Below, piece after piece: positions 1-10,567 of a stretch of DNA of 64,000 bases (position 1 is the first letter of the stretch; the number at the start of each line of letters is the position of its first letter). Source of the stretch: Litorihabitans aurantiacus (GTDB lineage: Bacteria > Actinomycetota > Actinomycetes > Actinomycetales > Beutenbergiaceae); contig NZ_BSUM01000001.1 of the NCBI RefSeq assembly GCF_030161595.1, positions 248,001 through 312,000 of the forward strand, given 5' to 3'. A model generated the notes under the pieces. It worked only from the letters and a program-made list of their open reading frames with translations. It made no database searches and had not been told where the DNA came from. A program made the position numbers and the translations under genes.

Positions 1-38
1 TGACCGGCCCTGCCCGCACGCGGGGGAGGATGGGCGCC

Positions 39-695
39 ATGACAGGAGCTGACGGAACCTCCGCGGGGCCCGGACCCTTCCGGCGTCCCGCGTCGCTCGA
101 CCAGGTGCGCGCCTCCCAGGTCCCGGGCGGACTCGACCCGGCCGCGCGCGCCCAGGCCGCGCACCTCACGGCGCACGCCCTGCTGGGGCGCGGGCACGAG
201 GCCGACATCACGCCCGAGGAGGTCGGCCGCCTCGTCCGGCTCGTCGAGACCGAGGGGCTCGACACCCTCGCGGCCCTGTGGGCCGACAGCGCCGGCGACT
301 CGCTGCCCGGTGCGCTGTGGCGCCTGTACGTGCTGCGCGAGTGGATCCGCCGGGCACCTCGCGAGGTCGCGGACCGGTACGCGCTCGGGTCGCGCCGTGC
401 GGAGGTCGACGACGTCGTCGCCGGGCTCCCGCACCCGCCGTCGCCCGACGAGGTGGCCGCCCTCGCGGACGCGGTGCTGACCGGTGCGGTCACGGCCGAC
501 CTCGACGTCGCGCTCGACCGCGCCGCCGCGTTCTACCGCGTGGTGGGCACCGGGGCGGCGCTCGACGCCGACCTGCACGAGCTGCCCCACGGGGACGAGG
601 CGGAGACGGCCACGCGCCGCGCCTCCAACCTCGTGCGCACGTCGCAGGAGCTCCAGCTCGCGGCGCGACGGGCCCGCGCCGGGACGCTGCGATGA
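39..695 (+). CDS. Hypothetical protein, mainly alpha-helical, upstream of mshD
   Basis: I do not recognise the family. The predicted product has 218 residues, rich in Ala, Arg, Asp and Glu. It has no signal peptide or membrane segment, so it is probably a soluble helical protein. I chose the ATG at 39 over the in-frame ATG at 30 because the GGGGGAGG ribosome-binding site at about 22-28 is well spaced from 39 and almost touches 30. Its stop overlaps the mshD start (ATGA), so the two are probably translated together. That suggests, without proving, a link to mycothiol or the following polyphosphate genes. Confidence 0.7.
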   Translation: MTGADGTSAGPGPFRRPASLDQVRASQVPGGLDPAARAQAAHLTAHALLGRGHEADITPEEVGRLVRLVETEGLDTLAALWADSAGDSLPGALWRLYVLREWIRRAPREVADRYALGSRRAEVDDVVAGLPHPPSPDEVAALADAVLTGAVTADLDVALDRAAAFYRVVGTGAALDADLHELPHGDEAETATRRASNLVRTSQELQLAARRARAGTLR

Positions 696-1620
696 GCGCG
701 CCGGTCGCGCCCACCGTGCTCGACGCGGCCGCCCGCGCGCAGGTGCGCGAGCTCGCGGACCGCGCCCACGCCGTCGACGGCGTCGCCCCGCTCTCGGAGG
801 CCCACCTCCTCGCGCTGCGCGACGGTGACGCGCCGCAGCTCGTCCACCGCACGGACGGCGTGCTCGACGGCGCGGCGGTCCGGGCCGACGGCTCGGTCGA
901 GATCGTCGTCGACCCGGGTGCGCGACGGCGCGGGACCGGCACGCGGCTGCTCGCCGCCGCCGAGGAGGCCGAGCCGGGGGCGGCTACTGGGCCCACGGGG
1001 ACCTGCCGCCCGCGCGGGCGTTCGCGACCGCCGTCGGGCTCGCACCGACGCGCGAGCTGCTCGTGCTCGGGCGGGCGCTGGGCGAGCAGGACGCCGCGCA
1101 GCCCGCCGACCCGCGGATCCACTCGCTCGCGCAGCGCGACGGCGCCGCCGCCCGCGAGCCGCACCTCGCCTCGTGGCTCGCCCTGAACGCGCTCGCGTTC
1201 GCCGACCACCCGGAGCAGGGCCGGTGGACGCGCGCCGACCTCGACGCCCGGCTCGCCGAGCCGTGGTTCGACGCCTCGACGCTGTGGGTGCTCGACGACG
1301 AGGCGTCCGACGACGAGGCGTCCGACGGCCCCGCAGCGGCGAGCGTGTGGGTCAAGTGGCCGGCGGGTGAGGCCGCCGAGATCTACGTGCTCGCCGCGCA
1401 CCCGGACCGCGGCGGCCGGGGTCTGGGCGGCCGCGTGCTGCGCCACGCGCTGGGCGAGATCGCGCGGGTGGGCGCTCGCGACGTCGAGCTCTACGTGGAC
1501 GGCGGCAACGCCGCGGCGCGACGGCTGTACGAACGCGAGGGGTTCACCGTGCGAACGCGCGACGTCCGGTACACGACGTCCTCGCGACCCGCCGACGGGG
1601 GTGCCACGATAGGGCCATGA
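692..1620 (+). CDS. mshD: Mycothiol synthase (frameshifted by one missing base)
   Basis: MshD acetylates Cys-GlcN-Ins with acetyl-CoA in the last step of mycothiol synthesis. Two GNAT domains are visible. The first has the acetyl-CoA loop RRRGTGT at about residues 78-84. The second has [14 protein letters not shown] followed by [13 protein letters not shown], typical of the family. The frame breaks at the G run 976-980: adding one G joins the N-terminal half to [13 protein letters not shown], a family-typical segment, and gives about 309 residues, the usual length. The start overlaps the upstream stop, and the stop overlaps the ppk start by ATGA, so this is an operon. I read the break as a sequencing error rather than decay. 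Confidence 0.88.
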
Positions 1621-4003
1621 CGGATCCCTCGCCCGAGACCGCGCCCACGCCCGACGACGCCGGCGCCCCCGCCGGTCCGGTCGACACCGCTGTCGACACC
1701 GCGGTCGACGAGCTCGAGGAGGACCTCGAGGACCTGCGCGAGGCCGAGTCCGCCGACGCCGCCGCGGAGGCGCTCGTGAGCGCCGCCGTCCCGCTGCCGC
1801 AGGCACCGGTGGAGCCGCTCGACGGACCGGAGGGCGCCGACGGCGTCGACGGAGCCGAGGGCGAGGCGTCCACCGAGACCCCGCTGCCCGCCGACCGCTT
1901 CGCCGACCGCGAGATCTCCTGGCTGGCGTTCAACGAGCGCGTGCTCGAGCTCGCCGAGGACGAGACGAAGCCGCTGCTCGAGCGCTGCCGGTTCGCCGCG
2001 ATCTTCGCCTCCAACCTCGACGAGTTCTTCATGGTGCGCGTCGCCGGCCTCAAGCGCCGGATCGCCACCGGCCTCGCCGTCACGGCCGCCTCGGGCCTGA
2101 CCCCGCGCCAGGTGCTCGAGGCGATCTCCGTGCGGGCGCACGAGCTGATGGCCCGCCACGCGGCGGTCTTCGCCGACCTGCTCACCCCGGCGCTCGCGGC
2201 CGAGCAGATCACCTTCGTGCACTGGGACGAGCTGGGCACGGGGGAGCAGGACCGCCTGCACAAGTACTTCCGCCGGCAGATCTTCCCGGTGCTGACGCCG
2301 CTCGCCGTCGACCCGGCCCACCCCTTCCCCTACATCTCGGGCCTCTCGCTCAACCTCGCCGTCGTGGTGAAGAACCCCTCGACCGAGAAGGAGCACTTCG
2401 CCCGGGTCAAGGTGCCGCCGTCCCTGCCGCGCTTCATCGCCGTCGACGAGGCCGTGGCCAAGGGCGAGATCGACCCGACGCCCGTGCGCCGGTTCATCTC
2501 GCTCGAGGAGCTGATGGCCGCGCACCTGCACTACCTCTTCCCCGGGATGGAGGTCGTGGAGCACCACTCCTTCCGCGTCACGCGCAACGAGGACCTCGAG
2601 GTCGAGGAGGACGACGCCGAGAACCTGCTCAAGGCGCTCGAGAAGGAGCTGCTGCGCCGCCGGTTCGGCCCCGCCGTCCGGCTCGAGCTCGCGCCCGACA
2701 TCTCGCCGCAGGTGCGCCGCCTCCTGGTGCGCGAGCTCGGGGTGAGCGAGCACGAGGTGTACGAGCTGCCCGCGCCGCTCGACCTCACGGGGCTGAACGT
2801 CGTGGCCGACGTCGACCGCCCGGAGCTGCAGTACCCGCGGTTCGTGGGGCGGACGCCGCGCGCGCTGGCCGAGGTCGAGAGCGCGAGCCCGACCGACTTC
2901 TTCGCCGCGATCCGCGAGCGCGACATCCTGCTGCACCACCCCTACGACTCCTTCTCCACGAGCGTGCAGCAGTTCCTCGCGCAGGCCGCGGCCGACCCGA
3001 CCGTGCTGGCGATCAAGCAGACGCTCTACCGGACCTCCGGCGACTCCCCGATCGTGGATGCGCTCATCGACGCCGCGGAGGCCGGCAAGCAGGTGCTCGC
3101 GATCGTCGAGATCAAGGCCCGCTTCGACGAGCAGGCCAACATCTCCTGGGCGCGCAAGCTCGAGCAGGCCGGCGTGCACGTCGTCTACGGGATCGTCGGT
3201 CTCAAGACCCACTGCAAGCTCTCGCTCGTGGTGCGGCAGGAGGCCGACGGGCTGCGCCGCTACTGCCACATCGGCACGGGCAACTACAACCCGAAGACGG
3301 CGCGCATCTACGAGGACCTGGGCCTGCTGACGTGCGACGGCGAGGTCGGCCAGGACCTCACGCGCCTGTTCAACCAGCTCTCGGGCTACGCGCCGAAGTC
3401 GCGCTTCCACCGCCTGCTGGTCGCCCCCGCTCCATCCGGGCCGGCCTCGTCGAGCGGATCGAGCGGGAGATCGAGCACCACCGCGCGGGCCGCGAGGCCT
3501 GGGTCAACCTGAAGATCAACTCGATCGTCGACGAGGCCACGATCGACGCGCTCTACCGCGCGTCGCAGGCGGGCGTGCCGGTCGGCGTCGTGGTGCGCGG
3601 GATCTGCGCGATCCGCGCCGGCGTCCCGGGGCTCAGCGAGAACATCCGGGTGCGCTCGATCCTCGGTCGCTTCCTCGAGCACTCGCGGGTGTACGCGTTC
3701 GGGAACGGGGGCGAGCCCGAGTACTTCATCGGCAGCGCCGACCTGATGCACCGCAACCTCGACCGCCGGGTGGAGGTGCTCGTGCGGCTCGTCGACCCCG
3801 ACCACGTCGCGACGCTCGCCCGCCTCTTCGAGGCCTCGCTCGCGGACACGACGGCGTCGTGGCACCTGCGCGACGAGGAGGGGGAGCAGCGGTGGGTGCG
3901 GGTGGCGACGTCGGAGGACGGCGAGCCGCTGCTCGACCTGCAGGCGAGCCTCATGCCGCGCTCGCGGCAGCGCGCCCGCGTCCGCCGCAGCGGCCTGCGC
4001 TGA
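1617..4003 (+). CDS. ppk1: RNA degradosome-type polyphosphate kinase 1 (frameshifted)
   Basis: PPK1 makes polyphosphate reversibly from ATP through a phosphohistidine. After an acidic, low-complexity N-terminal extension of about 90 residues, the core opens with [18 protein letters not shown]. The catalytic-domain blocks [14 protein letters not shown] (about residue 548) and [12 protein letters not shown] (about 710) are both present. The reading frame is lost at the C run 3424-3428. One extra C restores [17 protein letters not shown] and a product of about 795 residues; typical PPK1 proteins have about 700, and the extension accounts for the excess. The gene sits between mshD (ATGA overlap) and a Nudix gene 4 bp downstream, close to the pst operon. 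Confidence 0.93.
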
Positions 4004-4007
4004 CGTC

Positions 4008-5126
4008 GTGGCGGGCGACGGCGACGGGCGCGGGGCGAGGGTGACGGGGGCGGGGGCCCAGCGGCGCAGCGCCGCGACGGTGCACGCCGCGGGCGCGCTG
4101 GTCTGGCGCGCGAGCGGCAAGCACCTCGAGGTGCTGCTCGTGCACCGGCCCCGCTACGACGACTGGTCCATCCCGAAGGGCAAGCTCGACCCCGGCGAGG
4201 CGCTCCCGGCGTGCGCGGTGCGCGAGGTGGCCGAGGAGACCGGGGAGCAGGTCGTGCTCGGGCAGCCGCTCCCGGGGGTGCGGTACCGGCTCACGGACGG
4301 TCGCGTGAAGCAGTGCCACTACTGGGCGGCGCGCGTCGTCGCCCCCTCGCACCCCGCGGTGCTGGCCCGGGGCGAGGTGCCGCGCTGCGACCCGCGCGAG
4401 GTGGACGAGGCGCGCTGGGTCCGCGCGTCGCACGCGCGCGAGATGCTGACGCGCCACGCGGACCGCGCACCGCTGGACGCCCTGGTGGACCACTGGGAGG
4501 ACGGCACGCTGGACACGCGGGCGTTCGTGGTGCTGCGGCACGCGCGGGCGCGCAAGCGCAGCGCGTGGCCCGGCGGCGAGACCGACCGGCCGCTGACGGC
4601 GACCGGTGTGCAGGACGCCGAGGGCGTGATCAGCACCCTGGCGGCCTACGGCGTCGCCGACGTGTTCACGAGCCCGTGGGAGCGCTGCCGCGCGACCGTG
4701 GCGCCGTACGCGGTGGCGGCGCGGCTCGGCGTCGTGCCCGTGCCCGAGATCACCGAGGCGGCCAACGCGAAGCGGCCCAGCGGCGCCGCCCGAACCGTGG
4801 ACCGCCTGCTGGCCGCCTTCCGCTCGCGCCGGAAGGAGGCGGAGCGCGACGGCGCCCGCCGGGACACCGACACGGACCTGGCGCACGCGGACCTGGCGCA
4901 CGCCGGGGAGAAGGTCGACGACGGAGCCGTGCTGTGCACGCACCGCCCGGTCCTGCCCACGGTGCTGGAGGCGCTGTCGGCGCGCGCGCCGCGCCGGGTG
5001 AGCTCGCGGTTCCCCGACACCAACCCGTACCTGCGCACGGCCGAGATGCTCGTCAGCCACGTGCTGCCCCGCCACCGACGCGGCGTGCGGGTCCACGCCG
5101 TCGAGCTCCGGCGGCCCTCCGCGTGA
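4008..5126 (+). CDS. Nudix hydrolase fused to a histidine phosphatase (MutT1-like)
   Basis: This 372-residue protein has two domains. A complete Nudix box (G-x5-E-x7-REVAEETG) spans residues 58-80 and should cleave nucleoside-diphosphate-linked substrates with Mg2+. A phosphoglycerate-mutase/SixA-type domain begins with the RHA motif at 177-179 and has a second catalytic histidine in CTHRPVLP near 312. Mycobacterial MutT1, with the same architecture, hydrolyses 8-oxo-GTP/dGTP and diadenosine polyphosphates. The substrate here is inferred from that relative. The GTG start lies 4 bp after ppk1, suggesting a phosphate-metabolism operon. A short internal duplication (DLAHADLAHA) sits near residue 291. 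Confidence 0.88.
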   Translation: MAGDGDGRGARVTGAGAQRRSAATVHAAGALVWRASGKHLEVLLVHRPRYDDWSIPKGKLDPGEALPACAVREVAEETGEQVVLGQPLPGVRYRLTDGRVKQCHYWAARVVAPSHPAVLARGEVPRCDPREVDEARWVRASHAREMLTRHADRAPLDALVDHWEDGTLDTRAFVVLRHARARKRSAWPGGETDRPLTATGVQDAEGVISTLAAYGVADVFTSPWERCRATVAPYAVAARLGVVPVPEITEAANAKRPSGAARTVDRLLAAFRSRRKEAERDGARRDTDTDLAHADLAHAGEKVDDGAVLCTHRPVLPTVLEALSARAPRRVSSRFPDTNPYLRTAEMLVSHVLPRHRRGVRVHAVELRRPSA

Positions 5127-5215
5127 CTTGCACTTGGTGCGATCACGAGGTGACGCTGAGGCGATGCGAACACTCCGGCGAGGCGTCGGGCGTGGGTGGG
5201 AAGGTGTCGACCCTC

Positions 5216-5237
5216 GTTCAACTCCCGTTCACCTTCG
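5216..5237 (+). promoter_or_regulatory. Tandem PhoP box before pstS
   Basis: Two adjacent 11-nt direct repeats, GTTCAACTCCC and GTTCACCTTCG, lie about 90 bp upstream of pstS. They match the actinobacterial PHO-box pattern in which PhoP binds 11-nt direct repeats beginning GTTCA. The position predicts activation of pstSCAB under phosphate limitation. Confidence 0.75.
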
Positions 5238-5326
5238 ACGGGAACCATGGTCACCCGCGGTCCCTACGTTCTCGTCCTGGCGGACGTGAGACGCGTGCCG
5301 CCCACACAGACGAGAGGGACAGATTC

Positions 5327-6466
5327 GTGAAGAAGTCGATCCGCCGCGGGATGCTCGCCGGCCTGGCCGCCAGCACGGCCATCGTCCTCGCCGCGTGCGG
5401 CGGTGGCGTGACCGCGGGTGACTCCGCGTCGCCGTCCGGCTCGGGTGACGGCTCCGGCGACACGGCCGCACCGGCCGGTGAGCTGAGCGGCAACCTCGCG
5501 GGCGCCGGCGCCTCCGCCCAGGGCAAGGCCCAGGAGGGCTGGATGGCCGGGTTCTACGACGCCGAGCCCGGTGTGACGGTCTCCTACGACGCCGTCGGCT
5601 CCGGCGGCGGCCGCGAGCAGTTCCTCGCGGGCGGCACGCTGTTCGCCGGCACCGACTCGATCTTCAAGGAGGACGAGATCGCCTCGGCCACCGACCGCTG
5701 CTTCGGCGGCGAGCTGATCGAGCTCCCCCTCTACATCTCGCCGATCGCCGTGATCTACAACCTTCCGGACACGGGCGTGGAGAACATCCAGCTCGACGCC
5801 GAGACGATCGCGAAGATCTTCGCGGGCGAGATCACGAGCTGGGACGACGCCGCGATCGCCGATCAGAACCCCGACGCGACGCTCCCGGCCACGTCCATCA
5901 CGGTCGTCAACCGCTCGGACGACTCCGGCACCACGGAGAACTTCACCGAGTACCTGTCCGAGGCCGGCAACGGCGCGTGGACCGAGGAGCCGGGCGACGC
6001 CTGGCCGATCGCCTCGCAGCAGTCGGGTGACGGCACCTCCGGCATGGTGACGACCGTCGCCGCGGCCGAGGGTGCGATCGGCTACGCCGACGCCTCGCAG
6101 GCGGGCGACCTGGGCACCGTGGCGCTGAAGGTGGGCGAGGAGTACGTGCCCTTCAGCCCCGCGGCCGCGGCGACCGCCGTCGACGCCTCCCCGCTGACCG
6201 AGGACGCGACCGAGAAGCGCATCACGTACGCTCTCGACCGCACCACGACCGCGGCCGGCGCCTACCCGCTGGTCCTCATCTCCTACCTCGCGGCGTGCGA
6301 CACCTACGACAACGCCGGTGACGCCGCCAACGTGGCCGCCTACCTCGGCTACATCGCGAGCGAGGCCGGTCAGGAGCGCGGGTCGGAGGCGGCCGGTTCC
6401 GCCCCGATCTCCTCGGAGCTGCGCACGCAGGTCGAGGCCGCGATCGAGATGATCTCGGCGTCCTGA
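5327..6466 (+). CDS. pstS: Phosphate ABC transporter, substrate-binding lipoprotein
   Basis: PstS captures inorganic phosphate outside the cell and delivers it to PstCA. The 379-residue product starts with KKSIRRG, a hydrophobic stretch and the lipobox LAAC (Cys 24), so it should be a lipoprotein. A Gly/Ser-rich linker follows, then the PstS fold with GAGASAQGK and VNRSDDSGTTENF, the latter a phosphate-contacting segment of the family. The GTG at 5327 is preferred because it directly precedes the positively charged signal-peptide start; the longer open frame upstream has no such feature. It is the first gene of pstSCAB, behind the PhoP box at 5216-5237. Confidence 0.95.
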   Translation: MKKSIRRGMLAGLAASTAIVLAACGGGVTAGDSASPSGSGDGSGDTAAPAGELSGNLAGAGASAQGKAQEGWMAGFYDAEPGVTVSYDAVGSGGGREQFLAGGTLFAGTDSIFKEDEIASATDRCFGGELIELPLYISPIAVIYNLPDTGVENIQLDAETIAKIFAGEITSWDDAAIADQNPDATLPATSITVVNRSDDSGTTENFTEYLSEAGNGAWTEEPGDAWPIASQQSGDGTSGMVTTVAAAEGAIGYADASQAGDLGTVALKVGEEYVPFSPAAAATAVDASPLTEDATEKRITYALDRTTTAAGAYPLVLISYLAACDTYDNAGDAANVAAYLGYIASEAGQERGSEAAGSAPISSELRTQVEAAIEMISAS

Positions 6467-6568
6467 TCCACCTCGGCACGTCATGACGCAGCGCTGCGGC
6501 GGCACCCCCGGGGGTGTCGCCGCAGCGGTGGGTCCGCCGCCAGACACCACCACCTCGAGAGGGAGCCC

Positions 6569-7573
6569 GTGAGCACCGACGTCACGCCGGAGACGGCGTC
6601 CGCCCCCGACGGCGAGGGCAAGCCCCTCGGCGCACGTCGGGGCCGGCACCCCGGCCGCCTGGGCAACCGGATCTTCGCCGGGCTGTCCACCGGTGCCGGC
6701 ATCCTCATCCTGGTGACGCTCGCCGCCGTCGCGATCTTCCTGGTCCGTGAGGCGATGCCGGCGATCACGGCGTCACCGGAGGCCTACTCCGACTTCACCC
6801 GCGGGCTCAACCTCGGCCAGTACATCGCGCCCCTGGTCTTCGGCACGGTCCTGGCGGCGCTGCTCGCGCTCGTCGTGGCGGTGCCGCTCTCGATCGGGAT
6901 CGCGCTCTTCATCGCGCACTACGCCCCCAAGCGCCTCTCGGGGCCGGTCGCGTACGTGATCGACCTCCTCGCGGCGATCCCCTCGGTGGTCTACGGCCTG
7001 TGGGGCTTCTTCTGGCTGGTGCCGAAGATCGGTCCGATCATGGACTGGATCTCGGAGCGCCTCGGCTTCATCCCGATCTTCGCCGACTACGCCCCGCCCG
7101 CGAAGAACATCACCTCGGCGGCCCTCGTGCTCGCCGTCATGATCCTGCCGATCATCACCGCCGTCTCGCGCGAGGTGTTCCTGCAGACGCCGCGCCTGCA
7201 CATCGAGGCGTCGCTCGCGCTCGGCGCCACGCGCTGGGAGGTGGCGCGCCAGGCGATCCTCCCGTTCGGCCGCTCCGGCGTCGTGTCCGCCTCGATGCTC
7301 GGGCTCGGTCGCGCGCTGGGGGAGACCATGGCCGTGCTGATGATCCTCGCGCCGTTCGCCAAGGGCACCGAGATCTACAGCTTCAAGCTGTTCGCCAGCG
7401 CGGAGCACCAGACCATCGCCGCGAACATCGCGCAGCAGATCCGCGAGGCGCACGGCATGAGCGTCAGCGTGCTCATCGCGAGCGGCCTCGCGCTGTTCGC
7501 CATCACCCTCGTCGTCAACATGGCCGCCCGCGCGATCGTCGCGCGCCGCGCCGCCTTCTCGGGAGCGAACTGA
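6569..7573 (+). CDS. pstC: Phosphate ABC transporter permease PstC
   Basis: PstC forms the membrane channel together with PstA. The 334-residue protein has an N-terminal basic tail, six predicted membrane segments and the binding-protein-dependent permease EAA loop near EASLALGATRWEVARQAILP, the coupling site for PstB. The GTG start at 6569 follows GAGAGGGAG. The stop overlaps the start of pstA (TGATG). Confidence 0.95.
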   Translation: MSTDVTPETASAPDGEGKPLGARRGRHPGRLGNRIFAGLSTGAGILILVTLAAVAIFLVREAMPAITASPEAYSDFTRGLNLGQYIAPLVFGTVLAALLALVVAVPLSIGIALFIAHYAPKRLSGPVAYVIDLLAAIPSVVYGLWGFFWLVPKIGPIMDWISERLGFIPIFADYAPPAKNITSAALVLAVMILPIITAVSREVFLQTPRLHIEASLALGATRWEVARQAILPFGRSGVVSASMLGLGRALGETMAVLMILAPFAKGTEIYSFKLFASAEHQTIAANIAQQIREAHGMSVSVLIASGLALFAITLVVNMAARAIVARRAAFSGAN

Positions 7574-8493
7574 TGACCGCCGTGACCGACCGGCCCGTCA
7601 CCGACCTCGACGCCGGAACCCTCACCACGAGCGCGTCGGGCCGTCGCCGCAAGCGCACCAACGCCGTCATGGCCGGTCTCGTGACCCTGGCGTTCCTCAT
7701 CGCGCTCGTCCCGTTGATCTCCCTGGTCGTCGAGGTCGTCGTGCGCGGCGGCCAGATGCTGAACTGGCAGTTCCTCAGCACCGACATGGCCGGGATCTTC
7801 GGTGACACGACCGAGGGCGGGGTCAAGCACGCCATCTTCGGCACGCTCCAGATCACCGGCCTCGCGACGCTGATCTCCGCCCCGATCGGGCTGCTCGCCG
7901 CGATCTACCTCGTGGAGTACGGCACCGGACGGCTCGCCAAGGTGCTGACCTTCCTGGTCGACGTCATGACCGGCATCCCCTCGATCGTGGCCGGCCTCTT
8001 CGCCGTCGCCCTCTTCGCCGTGCTCATCGGTCCGGCCTACCGCTCGGGGCTGATGGGCGCCGTCGCGCTGTCGGTGCTGATGATCCCGGTGGTCGTGCGC
8101 TCGTGCGAGGAGATGCTCAAGCTGGTGCCGAACGAGCTGCGCGAGGCCTCCTACGCGCTCGGCGTCCCGAAGTGGCTGACCATCGTCAAGGTGGTGCTGC
8201 GCACCTCCCTCGCCGGGATCGTCACGTCGATCGTGCTGGCGATCGCGCGCGTCATCGGCGAGACGGCGCCGCTGCTGCTCACCGTCGGCATCGTCACCCA
8301 GATGAACGGCAGCATGCTGGACGGCCGGGTCGCTACGCTGCCCGTGTTCGCCTTCAGCCAGTACAGCCAGGACAGCCAGGGCGTCGGCGCGGACCGCGCC
8401 TGGGGCGCGGCCCTCGTCCTCATCCTCATCATCATGATCCTCAACCTCGTCGCACGGTTCATCTCGAGCCGGTTCTCGATCGCCGAGAAGTAA
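7573..8493 (+). CDS. pstA: Phosphate ABC transporter permease PstA
   Basis: This is the second permease of the phosphate importer, 306 residues with about six membrane helices. The EAA loop [19 protein letters not shown] contacts PstB. The ATG overlaps the pstC stop, which fixes the start and implies translational coupling. The open frame extends far upstream but there it is only a shadow of pstC. Confidence 0.94.
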   Translation: MTAVTDRPVTDLDAGTLTTSASGRRRKRTNAVMAGLVTLAFLIALVPLISLVVEVVVRGGQMLNWQFLSTDMAGIFGDTTEGGVKHAIFGTLQITGLATLISAPIGLLAAIYLVEYGTGRLAKVLTFLVDVMTGIPSIVAGLFAVALFAVLIGPAYRSGLMGAVALSVLMIPVVVRSCEEMLKLVPNELREASYALGVPKWLTIVKVVLRTSLAGIVTSIVLAIARVIGETAPLLLTVGIVTQMNGSMLDGRVATLPVFAFSQYSQDSQGVGADRAWGAALVLILIIMILNLVARFISSRFSIAEK

Positions 8494-8507
8494 GTCAGGA
8501 GATCCTC

Positions 8508-9287
8508 ATGTCCAAGCGCATCGACGTCAGCGACCTCGACATCTACTACGGCGACTTCAAGGCCGTGCAGGGCGTCACGATGGCCATCGAGCCCCGCTCG
8601 GTGACCGCCCTGATCGGCCCGTCCGGCTGCGGCAAGTCCACCTTCCTGCGCACCCTCAACCGCATGCACGAGGTCATCCCCGGGGCGCGCGTCGAGGGCA
8701 AGGCCGTCATGGACGGCGTCGACATCTACGGCAAGGACGTCGACCCGGTCGAGGTCCGCCGTCAGATCGGGATGGTGTTCCAGCGCCCCAACCCGTTCCC
8801 CACGATGTCGATCCGCGAGAACGTGCTCGCCGGCGTGAAGCTGAACAACCGCCGCATGCCGAAGCCGATGGCCGAGGAGCTGGTGGAGTCGTCGCTGCGC
8901 GGCGCGAACCTCTGGAACGAGGTCAAGGACCGCCTGGACAAGCCGGGGTCGGGCCTCTCGGGCGGCCAGCAGCAGCGCCTGTGCATCGCGCGCGCCATCG
9001 CGGTTTCGCCGCAGGTGCTGCTCATGGACGAGCCGTGCTCCGCGCTCGACCCGATCTCCACGCTCGCGATCGAGGACCTCATCCACCAGCTGAAGGAGGA
9101 CTTCACGATCGTGATCGTCACGCACAACATGCAGCAGGCCTCCCGCGTCTCCGACCGCACGGGGTTCTTCAACCTCGAGGCGACCGGTCAGCCCGGCCAG
9201 CTCGTGGAGATGGACGACACCACGACGATGTTCTCCTCGCCGTCCAAGAAGGCCACCGAGGACTACATCTCGGGCCGCTTCGGGTGA
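8508..9287 (+). CDS. pstB: Phosphate ABC transporter ATP-binding protein
   Basis: PstB is the ATPase of the phosphate importer. In 259 residues it has Walker [10 protein letters not shown] (37-45), the Q-loop in VFQRPNPFP, the ABC signature LSGGQQQR, Walker B VLLMDEP and the switch histidine in [10 protein letters not shown], so all catalytic motifs are intact. The ATG at 8508 lies behind TCAGGAGATCC, 14 bp after pstA. It is the last gene of the operon and is followed by a strong hairpin. Confidence 0.96.
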   Translation: MSKRIDVSDLDIYYGDFKAVQGVTMAIEPRSVTALIGPSGCGKSTFLRTLNRMHEVIPGARVEGKAVMDGVDIYGKDVDPVEVRRQIGMVFQRPNPFPTMSIRENVLAGVKLNNRRMPKPMAEELVESSLRGANLWNEVKDRLDKPGSGLSGGQQQRLCIARAIAVSPQVLLMDEPCSALDPISTLAIEDLIHQLKEDFTIVIVTHNMQQASRVSDRTGFFNLEATGQPGQLVEMDDTTTMFSSPSKKATEDYISGRFG

Positions 9288-9313
9288 GCCCCGCTCCCCA
9301 CTGACCGGTACCG

Positions 9314-9350
9314 ACGAACGGCCGGCCCCCGCCCGGGGCCGGCCGTTCGT
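9314..9350 (+). terminator. Hairpin terminator after pstB
   Basis: A perfect 16-bp inverted repeat (9314-9329 with 9335-9350, core CGGCCGGCCCC) with a 5-nt loop lies 26 bp after pstB. There is no clear T-tract, as is common in high-GC actinobacteria. It probably ends pstSCAB transcription. Confidence 0.7.
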
Positions 9351-9367
9351 CGTCGTCGCACCCCGTC

Positions 9368-9525
9368 GGCCCTCGCTCACAGCGGCGCCGTCTCGCTGGG
9401 AGCGGCTGGTGGTGCCGACGTCGCGACCCGCTCCGCATCACCGCAGGTCAGGGGCCTGCGGAATCGCGCGGTCATGCAGCGAGCCGCTGTCAGCGAGGGC
9501 CCAGCCGCTGTGGGCGAGGGTGCGG
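9368..9525. repeat. Long hairpin element, copy A
   Basis: The outer arms 9368-9385 and 9484-9501 pair at all but one position. A second outer arm, CCAGCCGCTGTGGGCGAG, lies at about 9501-9518. The interior carries GCAGGTCAGG. Arms and interior align collinearly with the element at 41851-42000. It fills the gap between pstB and the convergent pit gene. It may be a mobile palindromic repeat or a structured RNA; function unknown. Confidence 0.6.
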
Positions 9526-9551
9526 GGGCCCGACGACGATCCGGTCGGGGC

Positions 9552-10564
9552 TCAGAGCAGCACGAGGTGCGCGAGCCAGAACGTGAGCGCGGCGATCACC
9601 GCCGCCATGGGGATCGTCAGCACCCACGCCACCGCGATGTTCCCCGCCACGCCCCACCGCACCGAGGAGAGCCGCTTCGTCGCGCCGACGCCCATGATCG
9701 CCGAGGTGATCGTCTGGGTGGTGGAGACCGGGGCGTGGAGCCCCATCGCCATCACGTAGAGCACGACGGCGGAGACCGACTCCGCCACGAAGCCGCGCGC
9801 CGGGTCGAGGTCGATGAGGCGCCGGCCGAGCGTCCGCATGATGCGCCAGCCGCCCGCGTACGTCCCGAGCGAGATCGCGGCGGCCGCCGCCAGCTTCACC
9901 CAGAGCGGGATCCCGTCGTCGGGCTGGGCCCACCCGACGGTGAGCAGCGCCAGGAAGATCACGCCCATCGTCTTCTGGGCGTCCTGCAGGCCGTGGCCGA
10001 GCGCCATCGCGGCGGCCGAGACCGTCTGCGCCATCCGGAAGCGGCGTGTCGTCGGGCCCGGCCGGGCGTTCCGGAAGGCCCACAGCAGCCCGATCATCAG
10101 CGCGAACGCCAGCCCGAACCCCACGAGGGGCGAGAGGACCATCGGGATCACGACCTTCTCGACCACCTCCCCCACTGCACCACGAACGAGCCCGCGAGGC
10201 CCGCGCCCACCAGGCCGCCGATGAGTGCGTGCGAGGACGAGGACGGCATGCCGAACCACCAGGTCACGAGGTTCCACCCGATCGCCCCGACCAGCGCGGC
10301 GAGCACCACCACCAGCGCGGTGGCGGCGTGCGAGGGGTCGGTGACGTCGAGCGTGACGATGCTGGTCGCGATGGTCTCGGCCACCGAGGTTCCCAGCAGG
10401 GCGCCCACGAAGTTCATCACCGCGGCCATGATCAGCGCCGCGCGCGGCGTGAGCGCGCGCGTGGAGACCGACGTCGCGATGGCGTTCGCGGCGTCGTGGA
10501 AGCCGTTCGTGTAGTCGAACGTGAGGGCGAGCGCGACGACGGCGACGACGAGCGCGATCTCCAC
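9552..10564 (-). CDS. pit: PiT-family inorganic phosphate transporter (frameshifted)
   Basis: This is a low-affinity phosphate (or metal-phosphate) permease. The first half carries the family signature FDYTNGFHDAANAIATSV and GMPSSSSHALIGG. The second half has MALGHGLQDAQKTMGVI and APVSTTQTITSAI, the inverted-repeat partner motifs. The frame breaks at the C run 10169-10173; one added base joins FVVQWG to EVVEKVVIP, giving about 337 residues with some ten membrane helices. The GTG start lies 3 bp after the DUF47 gene stop, so the two genes form an operon. Lying end to end with pstSCAB, it completes a high- plus low-affinity phosphate uptake cluster. Confidence 0.9.
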
Positions 10565-10567
10565 CGA

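Noticed and set aside
3414-3440. Programmed ribosomal frameshifting in ppk1 and clpC
   Set aside because: The same one-base loss occurs in about twenty unrelated genes and lacks slippery heptamers or pseudoknots, so a consensus error is simpler.
9474-10514. A 346-residue plus-strand open frame
   Set aside because: It is the complement of pit and DUF47, His/Arg/Pro-rich, with no ribosome-binding site.
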